Assembly (NCBI RefSeq): GCF_004364935.1
Contig: NZ_SOBT01000009.1
Coordinates: forward strand, 395,994 to 459,993
Origin: Panacagrimonas perspica
Lineage (GTDB): Bacteria > Pseudomonadota > Gammaproteobacteria > Nevskiales > Nevskiaceae
DNA: 64,000 bases
Reading direction: 5' to 3'
Of this stretch, positions 17,945 to 26,584 are shown one piece after another. The notes beneath the pieces were generated by a model, which worked only from the letters and a program-made list of their open reading frames with translations, was not told where the DNA came from and did no database searches. Within the stretch, counting starts at the first letter, position 1; each line of letters starts with the position of its first letter. The position numbers were made by a program, and so were the translations under genes.

Positions 17945-18278
17945 AAGTGCAACTCCTTGAGTACTTGATGTCGGGTTACGCGATGTAGCGCAGAGGAATC
18001 GGAGCACTCCGTATGCCACGAGGCCGGATTTGGAGCCGTCTCAGCACTTTCAATTGCTTGCATATTCTTACGTCAGGCTTTGGCTGAATGAAGCCTGCCG
18101 TTTACGTCACTTCCTGACACATCTCGTCGACCGAACCTGACATTGCGTTTCGCAGGGTCGATTTTTTGAGGGGTCGCGGTCGGATGGCCGGCTTGGGTGG
18201 ATCGGGTGCCGTTGGTCGCTGACGAGCGGGCTTCGAATGCTTGTTCGCGATCGCAGACGCCCCCCGGTTTCACCCGGG
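17945..18278. other. pilA upstream intergenic region
   Basis: 334 bases without a gene. It holds the putative sigma-54 site (18003-18018), a seven-base inverted repeat with ten-base loop (CAGGCTT at 18074-18080, AAGCCTG at 18091-18097) that could be an activator site, and at about 18267-18285 a decayed half of a GTAGCCCGGG-type repeat. Nothing else is recognised. Confidence 0.5.
18003..18018 (-). promoter_or_regulatory. candidate sigma-54 promoter of pilA
   Basis: Minus strand reads TGGCAT-ACGGA-GTGCT, giving the GG-N10-GC arrangement of a -24/-12 promoter. Transcription would start near 17992 and leave a leader of about 50 bases before pilA. pilA genes of related bacteria are RpoN/PilR dependent. 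An imperfect consensus at -24 (CAT for CAC) keeps confidence moderate. Confidence 0.55.
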
Positions 18279-19064
18279 TTACAGGGGGTTCACCAGGTGC
18301 CCGCCGTCCACGACGATCTCGGTGCCAGTCATGTGGGCGCCGGCCTTCGACGCGAGCAGCAGCAGCGGGCCTTCCAGGTTTTCGTATTCGCCGAACCGTC
18401 GCGTCGGAATGCGCAGGCGCAGCTTCTCGCCTTGTTCGCCCTTGAGTTCGTCCTCGTTGATCTCGGTGATGAAGTAGCCGGGCGCCAGACTGTTGACCCG
18501 GATGTCGTAGCGGGCGAATTCCAGTGCCAGGGCCTGGGTCAGGTTCTTGAGTCCGGCCTTGGCGGCGATGTACGGGGTCAGCAGGTGGGTGACGCGGCTG
18601 CCCAGGATGGAGGTGATATTGATGAGGTTGCCCGGCCGCTTGGCGGCGACCATCCGGCGCGCGGTTTCCTGGGCGACGACCCAGGCGCCCTTGAGGTTGG
18701 TGCCCACCACCCAGTCCCACTCGGCGTCGTCGTAGTCCAGCGGACGCTGGGTGCCGGAGACGCCGGCGTTGTTGACCAGGATGTCGATGGGGCCCAGGCG
18801 CGAGGCGGCCTCGTCCAGGGCGGCGTTGACGCTGGCACGGTCGAGCACGTCCATCGAGACCGCCACGGCCTTGCCGCCCAGGGCTTCGATCTCCTTGACG
18901 GCGTCGGCGAGCTTGTCGGCACGGCGCGCCGCGAGGGCGACCTGGGCCCCGGCGCGGGCCAGCGTGAGGGCGAAATGACGTCCCAGGCCGGAGGAGGCGC
19001 CGGTGACCAGCGCGGTCTTGCCGGTGAGGTCGAACAGGGAGCGGAGGTAGTTGGGGTCCGTCAT
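18279..19064 (-). CDS. short-chain dehydrogenase/reductase
   Basis: 261 residues, classical SDR: TGASSGLGRHFAL cofactor motif near 21-29, NNAGVSG, ITSILG with the catalytic serine, PYIAAKAGL (YxxxK) and VDGGHLVNPL at the end. The cluster holds crotonase and acyl-CoA dehydrogenase genes, so a 3-hydroxyacyl-CoA or hydroxy-substituted ring intermediate is a plausible substrate. The specific one cannot be told. It is followed after 110 bases by a crotonase gene on the same strand. Confidence 0.85.
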   Translation of the reverse strand: MTDPNYLRSLFDLTGKTALVTGASSGLGRHFALTLARAGAQVALAARRADKLADAVKEIEALGGKAVAVSMDVLDRASVNAALDEAASRLGPIDILVNNAGVSGTQRPLDYDDAEWDWVVGTNLKGAWVVAQETARRMVAAKRPGNLINITSILGSRVTHLLTPYIAAKAGLKNLTQALALEFARYDIRVNSLAPGYFITEINEDELKGEQGEKLRLRIPTRRFGEYENLEGPLLLLASKAGAHMTGTEIVVDGGHLVNPL

Positions 19065-19174
19065 GGCGGGGCTCGGAAGAGGAAGTGGGCCGGGAAGCTT
19101 GGGCGAACGAAGGGGCCGGGACTTGTGTCGAGTGGAGGGGCTTCGCCCGGGCTACGGCGGCGGGGCCCCCCGGG

Positions 19175-19996
19175 CTAGCGGCCGGTGAAATTCGGCGCGC
19201 GCTTTTCGAGAAACGCGTCCACGGCCTCGGCGTGGTCTTCGGTCTCGTGGACGATGGCCTGGAACGCGGCGGACAGTTCCAGCACATCGGAGAGCCGCTG
19301 CTGCTGGCCTTCACGCAGCAGGCGCTTGGCCAGTCGCAAACCCTTCGCGGGATTGGCGACGACGCGCGCAGCCAGCGCCTTGGCGGTTGCCATCAACTGG
19401 TCGGCCGGCACGACCTGCGAGACCAGGCCCATGCGCTGCGCGGCGGCAGCGTCCATCGTGTCGCCGGTGAGAATCAGCTCGGCCGCATTCGCGAGTCCGA
19501 CGGTGCGCGGCAGCACCCAGGCCCCTCCGTCGCCGGGGATGATCCCCATCTTGATGAAGCTGGATGCAAACTTGGCGCTGTCGGCGGCCACGCGCATGTC
19601 GCACAGGCAGGCCAGGTCCAGCCCGAGGCCGATGGCGTGTCCGTTGATGGCCGCGATCATCGGGAGCTCGCAGTCCCACAAGCGGCGGATCACCGCCTGC
19701 ACGCCGCGTCGGTAGTTGTTGCGCGTCGCGATGGGCGTATCCAGCCGGCCGATGCCCTTGCGGTCCTTCATGCCCTTGAGATTGCCGCCGGCGGAGAAGG
19801 CGCTGCCTTCGCCGGTGAGCACGATGCAGCTGATGTGCTCGTCGCTCTCGGCGCGTGCGAGCGCAGCCATGATGTCCTCGCAGTCCTGCGCGCTGCCGAT
19901 GGCGTTGCGCGTGGTGGGGCTGTTGAGCGTCAGGGTGACGACGCGGCCGTCCTGCTCGTAGCGGACGAAGGATTCGCGGGTGGTGGGATCACTCAT
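19175..19996 (-). CDS. enoyl-CoA hydratase/isomerase (crotonase family)
   Basis: 273 residues. The crotonase oxyanion-hole segment GSAFSAGGNLKGMKD and the second conserved block LGLDLACLCDMRVAADSAKFASSFIKMGIIPGDGGAWVLPR are clear. The usual catalytic glutamate of hydratases is replaced near IIPGDGG by aspartate/glycine, so isomerase, hydrolase or C-C lyase activity is possible. ATG 19996 begins the homology; the longer frame upstream (to 20077) is proline/arginine rich. It is divergent from the acyl-CoA dehydrogenase pair across a REP-type repeat pair. Confidence 0.82.
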   Translation of the reverse strand: MSDPTTRESFVRYEQDGRVVTLTLNSPTTRNAIGSAQDCEDIMAALARAESDEHISCIVLTGEGSAFSAGGNLKGMKDRKGIGRLDTPIATRNNYRRGVQAVIRRLWDCELPMIAAINGHAIGLGLDLACLCDMRVAADSAKFASSFIKMGIIPGDGGAWVLPRTVGLANAAELILTGDTMDAAAAQRMGLVSQVVPADQLMATAKALAARVVANPAKGLRLAKRLLREGQQQRLSDVLELSAAFQAIVHETEDHAEAVDAFLEKRAPNFTGR

Positions 19997-20091
19997 GGGG
20001 TTCGGACGTGTCGGATGGAGGGCGCGAGGCGGATCCGCATTTTGCTCCGATGCGGGAGGCATTCCGAGTCGGGACATTGCGCAGGTCTCCT

Positions 20092-20170
20092 GTAGCCCGG
20101 GTGAAACCCGGGGCTTCTGCTTCGATATCGGCCCGGGGAAAAGCGCCCCCGGGTTTCACCCGGGCCACGG
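20092..20170. repeat. REP-type inverted pair, TGAAAC arm
   Basis: Starts GTAGCCCGGGTGAAACCCGG and ends with its inverse (…TTTCACCCGGGCCAC), with about 35 bases between. Each arm folds by itself (CCCGGGT, GAA loop, ACCCGGG). It lies between a crotonase gene and the acyl-CoA dehydrogenase gene. Confidence 0.85.
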
Positions 20171-20259
20171 CGGTGTTGGTGTCGGCACCCGGTTGCCCGG
20201 TCACCACCCCGCGGCGATCATCGATCCAAGTCCCGCAACCGATCCGCGACGCCGCATCC

Positions 20260-21417
20260 GTGCAGACCTTCCACTTCGATCCCGTCGACCTGCCGCCCGG
20301 CATCCCGGCGTTCCGTGCCGAGATCCGCGCGTTCCTCGCGCGCGAGATGCCGCGTGACTATCCCGCCGAGCAGAAAGCGAACTGCTGGACCGTCTACGAC
20401 GCAGACTTCTCGCGGCGTCTCGGCGAGCGCGGCTGGATCGGCATGCACTGGTCCAAGACTTACGGCGGCCACGAACGCAGCGCGCTCGAGCGCTACGTGC
20501 TGATGGAAGAACTGCTCGCCGCCGGCGCGCCGGTGGGCGCGCACTGGATCGGCGATCGCCAGACCGCGCCGGCGATCCTGCGTTACGGCAGCGAATCGCA
20601 GAAGCAGCGCCACGTGCCGCGCATCGCGCGCGGCGAAGCCTTCTGCTGCATCGGCATGTCGGAACCCAACGCCGGCTCGGACCTCGCCAGCGTGCGCACG
20701 CGCGCGGAGCGTCTCCCCGACGGCCGCTGGAAGATCAACGGCCAGAAGATCTGGACGACGCTGGCGCATCGCAGCCACCTGATCATCGTGCTCGCGCGCA
20801 CGTCGCCGGCCGACGAGAAGAATCGCCACGCCGGGCTGTCGCAGTTCCTGCTCGAGTTCGACACGCCGGGCCTGCGCGTGCAGCCGATCGTCGATCTCGT
20901 GGGTGCCAAGCACTTCAACGAGATCTTCTTCGAGGACTGCATCGTCGATGCCGAATGCCTGCTCGGCACCGAGGGCCAGGGCTGGAAGCAGGTCACCGCG
21001 GAGCTCTCGCTCGAACGCAGCGGGCCGGAGCGCTACCTGTCCAGCATCGCGTTGTTCTTCGAGCTGCTGCGCGTCGTCGGGCCGTCGCCGTCGGAGTCGG
21101 TGCGCCAGGCGATCGGCCGCGTGACGGCGGAAATCTGGACCTTGCGGCAGATGTCGCTGTCGGTCGCCGGACAGCTCGCGCGCGGCGAGGATCCTTACGT
21201 GGAAGCCGCCATCGTCAAGGACCTGGGCAACGTCTTCGAACAGGCACTGCCGCCGCTGGTGCAGGCACTGGCCGACGACGGCATCCACCTGGAGCAGGAC
21301 AGCGATTTCGTGCGGACCCTGGCGCTGCTGCTGCAGACCTCGCCGTCGTTCTCGCTGCGCGGCGGCACGCGGGAAATCCTGCGCGGGATCATTGCGCGCG
21401 GGTTGGGGTTGCGATGA
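20260..21417 (+). CDS. acyl-CoA dehydrogenase (first of a tandem pair)
   Basis: 385 residues, flavoprotein that introduces a 2,3 double bond into an acyl-CoA. Seen: GMHWSKTYGGHERS, the FAD/substrate block GMSEPNAGSDLASVRTRA, INGQKIWTT and the C-terminal GGTREILRGIIARGLG. The YEG catalytic motif of short-chain enzymes reads RGG here, as in the FadE/ChsE-type subfamily whose base is elsewhere. GTG 20260 (VQTFHFDPVDLP) is chosen because upstream codons come from repeat sequence. The next gene encodes a divergent ACAD, so a mixed alpha/beta oligomer is likely. Confidence 0.85.
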   Translation: MQTFHFDPVDLPPGIPAFRAEIRAFLAREMPRDYPAEQKANCWTVYDADFSRRLGERGWIGMHWSKTYGGHERSALERYVLMEELLAAGAPVGAHWIGDRQTAPAILRYGSESQKQRHVPRIARGEAFCCIGMSEPNAGSDLASVRTRAERLPDGRWKINGQKIWTTLAHRSHLIIVLARTSPADEKNRHAGLSQFLLEFDTPGLRVQPIVDLVGAKHFNEIFFEDCIVDAECLLGTEGQGWKQVTAELSLERSGPERYLSSIALFFELLRVVGPSPSESVRQAIGRVTAEIWTLRQMSLSVAGQLARGEDPYVEAAIVKDLGNVFEQALPPLVQALADDGIHLEQDSDFVRTLALLLQTSPSFSLRGGTREILRGIIARGLGLR

Positions 21418-21446
21418 GCACGAGCGCGCAGGTCATGGCATCACGC

Positions 21447-21515
21447 GTAGCCCGGACGCAGTCCGGGGCTTTTCCGTTGTCAGCAGCAAGAGCCCCGGAC
21501 TGCGTCCGGGCTACG
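21447..21515. repeat. REP-type inverted pair, ACGCAGT arm
   Basis: GTAGCCCGGACGCAGTCCGG and its inverse ending GGGCTAC, 29 bases apart. The loop is GCA rather than GAA. It fills most of the gap between the two acyl-CoA dehydrogenase genes. Confidence 0.85.
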
Positions 21516-21541
21516 CGGTTCGCAGTCCCTGGGGCGCAGCG

Positions 21542-22567
21542 ATGAGCGAACAACGCCAGATACTGGCCGACACGGCCGACCGCCTGTTTGCGGATGCGGT
21601 GACCTCGCGGCGCATTGAAGGCTTCGACGCGAAACTTTGGCAGCAGACCATCGAGATGGGCCTGCCGCTGCTATTGGCGCCGGAAGCCGACGGCGGCGCG
21701 GGCGGCGACTGGGACGATGCGGGCGCCGTGCTGCACGCGCTGGGTCATCACGGCGTTCCGATTCCGTTGGCTGAAAACATGATCGCGGCGCAGCTCGCCG
21801 CCGACGCAGGGCTCGAACTTCCGTCAGGACCCGTGAGCCTGGCCACTCGCGTCGAGGGTGCGCTCCAGCAAGCCGGCACGCGTTTCGATGGCAAGCTGCT
21901 CGGCGTTCCATGGGGACGCCACGCCGATGCCATCCTCGCCGTCGTGCCGGGACATACCGTCTTGCTGCGCCGCACCGACGCCACGTCGCTGCGCCACGCG
22001 CACAACCTCGCCGACGAGCCGCGCGACGATCTGATTTTCGATAACGCACCCGCTGTCTGCGGACCGGCGAGTGACGGCACGCAGGCATCACACTTGCTCG
22101 CACTCGCCCGCTGCGCACAGATCTCCGGCGCGCTCGAAGCGGCGCTGCACAAATCCGTCGAGTACGCGCAGACGCGCAAGCAGTTCGGCCGCGCCATCGG
22201 GCAGTTCCAGGCGGTGCAGCAGCAGCTCGCTCAGTTCGGCGCCGAAGTGGCGGCCGCGATGTGCGCCACGCGCGCCGCCTGCCGCGCCGCGACGCGTGGC
22301 GATGCGTCGTTCCAGATCGCGGCGGCCAAGCTGCGCTGCAATCTCGCGATCGGCTTCGCCACGTCGACGGCCCACCAGGTGCACGCCGCGATCGGATTCA
22401 CGCGCGAGTTCGACCTGCGCCAGTCGACGCAGCGCCTGTGGTCGTGGCGCACCGAGGGCGGCAACGACCGCGCCTGGGCCGACGTGCTGGGCGCCCGGGT
22501 CTGCGCCCGCGGCGATCAGTTCTGGGCGGATCTCACCGCCCGAGACGATGCGGTGAGCCTGACGTGA
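21542..22567 (+). CDS. acyl-CoA dehydrogenase-like (second of pair, divergent subunit)
   Basis: 341 residues, shorter than a typical ACAD (about 380). N-terminal helical domain with GLPLLLAPEADGGAGGDWDD; the middle beta domain is reduced; the C-terminal helical part has QTRKQFGRAIGQFQAVQQQLAQ and HQVHAAIGFTREFDL. The C-terminal active-site motif is absent. Such partners form heterotetramers with a catalytic ACAD in steroid side-chain degradation. ATG 21542 follows directly after a repeat; its stop overlaps the next GTG (GTGA). Confidence 0.82.
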   Translation: MSEQRQILADTADRLFADAVTSRRIEGFDAKLWQQTIEMGLPLLLAPEADGGAGGDWDDAGAVLHALGHHGVPIPLAENMIAAQLAADAGLELPSGPVSLATRVEGALQQAGTRFDGKLLGVPWGRHADAILAVVPGHTVLLRRTDATSLRHAHNLADEPRDDLIFDNAPAVCGPASDGTQASHLLALARCAQISGALEAALHKSVEYAQTRKQFGRAIGQFQAVQQQLAQFGAEVAAAMCATRAACRAATRGDASFQIAAAKLRCNLAIGFATSTAHQVHAAIGFTREFDLRQSTQRLWSWRTEGGNDRAWADVLGARVCARGDQFWADLTARDDAVSLT

Positions 22568-23268
22568 ACACACCTGCGACCAGCAGAAGGACCGTCGTCA
22601 TCACCGGCGCCGCCGGCGTGCTCGGCCGCGCCGTCGCGCAGGCATTCAAGGACGATGATCTCGTGCTGGTCGATCTCGAACGCGCGGCGCTCGAGAAAGC
22701 GCATGGACCCGATGGCGCGCGGCGCCAGCTCGTCGCACTGGATCTGCTCGATGCCGCTGCCACCGCCGTCGCGCTGTCGTCTCGCGTTGCCGGCGCGTCG
22801 CGGCTGGTGCTGTGCAATGTCGCCGGCGGATTCACGATGGGCACACCGGTGCACGAGACCGCCGACGAGATCTGGACGCGCATGCTCGATCTGAACGTCA
22901 ACACGCTGGTGCACGCGAGCCGCGCCGTCGTGCCGCGCATGCTGGAGACCGGCTTCGGCAAGATCGTCAACGTCGCCGCCGCGTCGGCCGTGAGCGGCAA
23001 GGCGCAGATGGGCGCGTATGTGGCGGCCAAGAGCGGCGTTGCGCGGATCACCGAGACGCTGTCGCAGGAGTTGCGCGGCAAGGGCATCAACGTGAACGCT
23101 GTTGCGCCCAGCATCATCGACACACCGGCGAACCGTGCGGCGATGCCGGATGCGGACCCCACGCAGTGGGTGTCAGCGCAGGATCTCGCGAACGTGATCC
23201 GGTTTCTGGCTTCGGACGAGGCGGGGGCGGTGCACGGCGTCGTGATGCCGGTCGTGGGGTTGAGCTAG
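22564..23268 (+). CDS. short-chain dehydrogenase/reductase
   Basis: 234 residues. TGAAGVLGRAVAQ cofactor motif, CNVAGG for NNAG, VNVAAASAVSGK with catalytic serine and GAYVAAKSGV with YxxxK; the end is GVVMPVVGLS. GTG 22564 overlaps the stop of the ACAD-like gene, so the two are coupled. It probably oxidises a hydroxyacyl-CoA made from the dehydrogenase product. The acidic residue after the second strand (LVDLERA) favours NAD over NADP. Confidence 0.82.
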   Translation: MNTPATSRRTVVITGAAGVLGRAVAQAFKDDDLVLVDLERAALEKAHGPDGARRQLVALDLLDAAATAVALSSRVAGASRLVLCNVAGGFTMGTPVHETADEIWTRMLDLNVNTLVHASRAVVPRMLETGFGKIVNVAAASAVSGKAQMGAYVAAKSGVARITETLSQELRGKGINVNAVAPSIIDTPANRAAMPDADPTQWVSAQDLANVIRFLASDEAGAVHGVVMPVVGLS

Positions 23269-23315
23269 CGCCACCCGCCCCGGATTGCGCGCGATCTCTG
23301 GAGAAGCGCGCCGCC

Positions 23316-23383
23316 GTAGCCCGGGTGAAACCCGGGGCCCCGCCCCGATCCGGGCAGCAACCCCGGGTTGCACCCGGGCTACG
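23316..23383. repeat. REP-type inverted pair, TGAAAC/TTGCAC arms
   Basis: First arm GTAGCCCGGGTGAAACCCGG, second arm the inverse of a GCA-loop version (CCCGGGTTGCACCCGGGCTAC). The two arms differ in loop only. It lies 3' of the SDR gene. Confidence 0.85.
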
Positions 23384-23431
23384 CGCACCCCCTGGCTTCG
23401 GACCGTCTCTCAAATCTCGAAAAGCTCATGC

Positions 23432-23501
23432 GTAGCCCGGACGAAGTCCGGGATTCCCGCTCATTGATCGAACGTGGATCCCGGACTTCGTCCGGGCTAC
23501 G
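23432..23501. repeat. REP-type inverted pair, ACGAAGT arm
   Basis: GTAGCCCGGACGAAGTCCGG and inverse ending CCGGGCTAC. Second pair of the convergent SDR/FadB-like intergenic region; between 23269 and 23505 there is little besides these two pairs. Confidence 0.85.
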
Positions 23502-23505
23502 GGTG

Positions 23506-25599
23506 CTAACCCGTCCAGCCCTTGCCCGCCGCAGCCCGCTCCACCAGCAGCGGTGCCGGAGTCCACAACACGCCCTGCTCGGCGTGATAGCGCTGCACCG
23601 TCTCCAGCACCTTCGCCAAGCCCTGCTCCTCGGCCCAGAACATCGGGCCGCCCTGGTGACGCGGGAAGCCGTAGCCGTAGAGATAGGTCACGTCGATGTC
23701 CGACGCACGGATCGCGATGCCCTCGGCGAGAATCTTCGCGCCTTCATTGGCCATCGCGCTGAGCACGCGCGTGACGATCTGCTCGTCCGTCACGGCGCGG
23801 CGCGGAACGCCCAGCTCCACCGACACCGACTCGATCAGCTTCTCGATCTCCGGATCCGGCGTCGCATTGCGGCCTTCGTACTTGTAATAGCCCGCGCCGG
23901 TCTTCTGCCCGAAGCGGCCCATCTCGCAGATGCGATCTGCCACCGGCGAGTAACGCAGCGACTTGTCGCGCGTGGCCTCACGACCCTTGCGCACGCTCCA
24001 GCCCACATCGAGCCCGGCGAGATCGCGCATCAGGTACACGCCCATCGGAAATCCGAAGGCCTGCAGCGCGCGATCCACCTGCCACGGCGTGGCGCCTTCC
24101 TCGAGCATGAAATCGCACTCACGCCCGTACACGTACAGGATGCGATTGCCGATGAAGCCGTGGCAGTTGCCCGCGAGCACCGGCACCTTGCCCAGCGTCT
24201 TGGCCAGCGCCATCACGCTGGCGATGGTCTGCGCGCTGGACTTGGCGCCGCGCACGTTCTCCTGCAGCTTCATCACGTTTGCGGGCGAGAAGAAGTGCGT
24301 GCCGATCACGTCCTCGGGACGCTTCGTCGACGAGGCGATGCCGTCGATGTCCAGGGTCGAGGTGTTGGTGGCGAGAATCGCACCAGGCTTCATCACGCGA
24401 TCGAGCGCGCCGAAGACGTCGTGCTTGACCTTCATGTCCTCGAACACCGCCTCGACGACGATGTCGGCCTGCGCGATGTCCTCGTAGCGCGTCGTCGTGG
24501 AGATCAGTCCCAGCGCCTTGTCGGCCCTGTCCTGCGGCGTCGAGCCGCGTGCCACCGACGTGGCGTAGTTGCCGCGCACGCGCGCGATGCCGGCGTCGAT
24601 CGCGGCCTGCGAGGCGTCGAGCATCTGCACGGCGACGCCGGCGTTGGCGAAGCACATGGCGATGCCGCCGCCCATCGTGCCCGCGCCGATGACGGCAGCG
24701 GACTTGATCTCGCGCGGCTTCACGTCGTCTGGCAGGCCGGGAATCTTGGCGGCCTCACGCTCGGCGAAGAACGCGTAGCGCAGCGCCTTCGACTGCGCAC
24801 TGGCACGCAGGATCACGAAGTTGTCGCGCTCCACCGCGGAGCCCTCGTCGAACGTCTTCTTCTCGACGGCGGCCTGCACGCATTCCACGATCTTGAACTC
24901 GGCTAGGCGCCCGGCCCACTTCTTCGCGTTCTTCGCACGCACCTCGTCGAACAGCGCCGGATCGGTGCCCTGGATCTTGTCGACGCGATCGCGCGCGCGC
25001 GGATGCGGACCGGCAACGGCTGCGCGTTCACGCGCGAATGCGATGGCGCCTGCTTCGAGTTCGGGCTGCGTCTTGCCAGCCACGATCTGCTCGATCAGGC
25101 CCAGCTTCAACGCCTCGTCCGCACCGATCGGCTTGCCGCCGAGAATCATGTCCAGCGCCTTCGCGGCGCCGACGATGCGCGGCAGGCGCTGCGTACCGCC
25201 GGCGCCCGGCAGCAGGCCCAGATTCACCTCGGGCAGGCCGACCTTTGCGGACGCGATCGCCACGCGGTAATGACAGGACAGCGCGAACTCGAAGCCGCCG
25301 CCGAGCGCGGTCCCGTGCAGCGCGGCCACGACCGGCTTGGTCGAAGCTTCGAGCGCGTCGATGACGTCGGGGAAATGCGGCGGCTGGAGCTGCTGGCCGA
25401 ACTCGCGGATATCGGCGCCGGCGATGAACGTGCGTCCACCGCCGATCAGCACGATGGCCTTCACCGAGGCGTCGGCACCGGCCTGCTTGATACCGTCGAC
25501 GATGCCGACACGCACGGCGCGCGACGCGGCGTTGACCGGAGGATTGTCGATCGTCAGGACGGCCACGCCGTTCTCGACGCGGTAGGGGACTGCGCTCAT
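23506..25599 (-). CDS. multifunctional enoyl-CoA hydratase/3-hydroxyacyl-CoA dehydrogenase
   Basis: 697 residues, FadB/FadJ-like. Residues 1-190 form the crotonase domain (GRTFIAGADIREFG; LHGTALGGGFEFAL; LPEVNLGLLPGAGGTQRLPR with both catalytic glutamates). From about 295 the NAD domain follows (SAAVIGAGTMGGGIAM), then NTSTLDI, GTHFFSPANVMKLQE and the C-terminal domains with GFIGNRI. It catalyses two consecutive beta-oxidation steps. GGAG lies about ten bases before ATG 25599. No thiolase partner gene (fadA) is adjacent, unlike canonical fadBA operons. Confidence 0.92.
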   Translation of the reverse strand: MSAVPYRVENGVAVLTIDNPPVNAASRAVRVGIVDGIKQAGADASVKAIVLIGGGRTFIAGADIREFGQQLQPPHFPDVIDALEASTKPVVAALHGTALGGGFEFALSCHYRVAIASAKVGLPEVNLGLLPGAGGTQRLPRIVGAAKALDMILGGKPIGADEALKLGLIEQIVAGKTQPELEAGAIAFARERAAVAGPHPRARDRVDKIQGTDPALFDEVRAKNAKKWAGRLAEFKIVECVQAAVEKKTFDEGSAVERDNFVILRASAQSKALRYAFFAEREAAKIPGLPDDVKPREIKSAAVIGAGTMGGGIAMCFANAGVAVQMLDASQAAIDAGIARVRGNYATSVARGSTPQDRADKALGLISTTTRYEDIAQADIVVEAVFEDMKVKHDVFGALDRVMKPGAILATNTSTLDIDGIASSTKRPEDVIGTHFFSPANVMKLQENVRGAKSSAQTIASVMALAKTLGKVPVLAGNCHGFIGNRILYVYGRECDFMLEEGATPWQVDRALQAFGFPMGVYLMRDLAGLDVGWSVRKGREATRDKSLRYSPVADRICEMGRFGQKTGAGYYKYEGRNATPDPEIEKLIESVSVELGVPRRAVTDEQIVTRVLSAMANEGAKILAEGIAIRASDIDVTYLYGYGFPRHQGGPMFWAEEQGLAKVLETVQRYHAEQGVLWTPAPLLVERAAAGKGWTG

Positions 25600-25651
25600 C
25601 TCACTTCTCCAGTTTCATGACGATTCAGACGCTGCTTCACCATCGGCCCCC

Positions 25652-25755
25652 GTAGCCCGGGTGAAACCCGGGGTGGCCTTCCCGTAGCCCGGACGCAGTC
25701 CGGGGCTTTTTTTCTCACCGTCGAACAGGCCTTCCCGGACTTCGTCCGGGCTACG
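25652..25755. repeat. REP-type cluster: one TGAAAC arm plus one inverted pair
   Basis: A solo arm GTAGCCCGGGTGAAACCCGG (25652) is followed by GTAGCCCGGACGCAGTCCGG (25684) and an inverse ACGAAGT arm ending CTAC at 25754. Three arms of three sequence variants lie side by side. Confidence 0.85.
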
Positions 25756-25780
25756 TTCAGGATGGCACCGACGGGGATGC

Positions 25781-26386
25781 TCAGCCTCGCGCCCTGAGCA
25801 AGGCCTCGCGCACCAGGTGCAGACGGTCGTTGCCGAAATACATGTCGGTGCCGTTGACGAACATCGTCGGCGAGCCGAAGCCGCCGCGCTCGATCAACTC
25901 GTCGGTGTTTCGTCGCAGCTGGTCCTTGACGGCCGATTCACCGATGCCGGCGATCACGGCACCGGCATCGACGCCGACGCTGCGGCAGATCGCCGCCAGC
26001 ACGTCGTCGCTGGCGATGTCTTCGTCGCGCGCCCAGTAGGCCTCGAACGCGGCACGCGCGAACTCCGGCAGCTTGCCTTGCTTGTCCAGCAGGATGCAGG
26101 CGCGCATCGCCTTGACGCTGTTGATCGGGAAGATCGTCGGCGGGAAGCGGATCGCAAGGCCCGTGTGGCGCGCCCAGTCGGCGAGATCCTTCTCGTGGTA
26201 GCGCTGCTTGCTCGGCGCGCCGTGCTTGCGGAACTCGTAGACGCCCGGATTCACGCTGTTGAAGATGCCGCCGACCAGGATCGGCTTCCACGCGATGCGC
26301 ACGTCCAGTTCGCGCGCGATGGGCTGCACGTTGTGGAAGGCCAGATAGGTCCAGGGGCTGGAGATGTCGAAGTAGAACTCGATCAT
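25781..26386 (-). CDS. DsbA-fold protein, 2-hydroxychromene-2-carboxylate isomerase-like
   Basis: 201 residues starting MIEFYFDISSPWTYLA, the family signature (serine in place of the CXXC thiol). Later GGIFNSVNPG, the long helical insert, then GSPTMFVNGTDMYFGNDRLHLV. Characterised members are glutathione-dependent isomerases in naphthalene and related aromatic degradation. ATG 26386 marks the start of homology. It lies in the catabolic block divergent from the acyl-CoA ligase, which fits a role on a ring or unsaturated intermediate. The substrate is unknown. Confidence 0.85.
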   Translation of the reverse strand: MIEFYFDISSPWTYLAFHNVQPIARELDVRIAWKPILVGGIFNSVNPGVYEFRKHGAPSKQRYHEKDLADWARHTGLAIRFPPTIFPINSVKAMRACILLDKQGKLPEFARAAFEAYWARDEDIASDDVLAAICRSVGVDAGAVIAGIGESAVKDQLRRNTDELIERGGFGSPTMFVNGTDMYFGNDRLHLVREALLRARG

Positions 26387-26432
26387 GGAAGCGGGGTCGA
26401 TCGGGAGCGGGTCCCCATTGTGCCCCGCCCCC

Positions 26433-26502
26433 ATAGCCCGGACGAAGTCCGGGATGAGCTCTCGAACACGGAGCGCAACCCCGGACTTCGTCCGGGCTAC
26501 GC
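26433..26502. repeat. REP-type inverted pair, ACGAAGT arm
   Basis: Left arm has ATAG in place of GTAG, then CCCGGACGAAGTCCGG; right arm ends CCGGGCTAC. It lies between divergent genes, so not only at 3' ends. Confidence 0.8.
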
Positions 26503-26584
26503 CTCGCGCACGTCCCGCGGTTTGTCGCGAGCCCTGCCGGCCCCCAGAATCCGGCGACAAAGAGTGCAACCTGGAAGAGACCCC

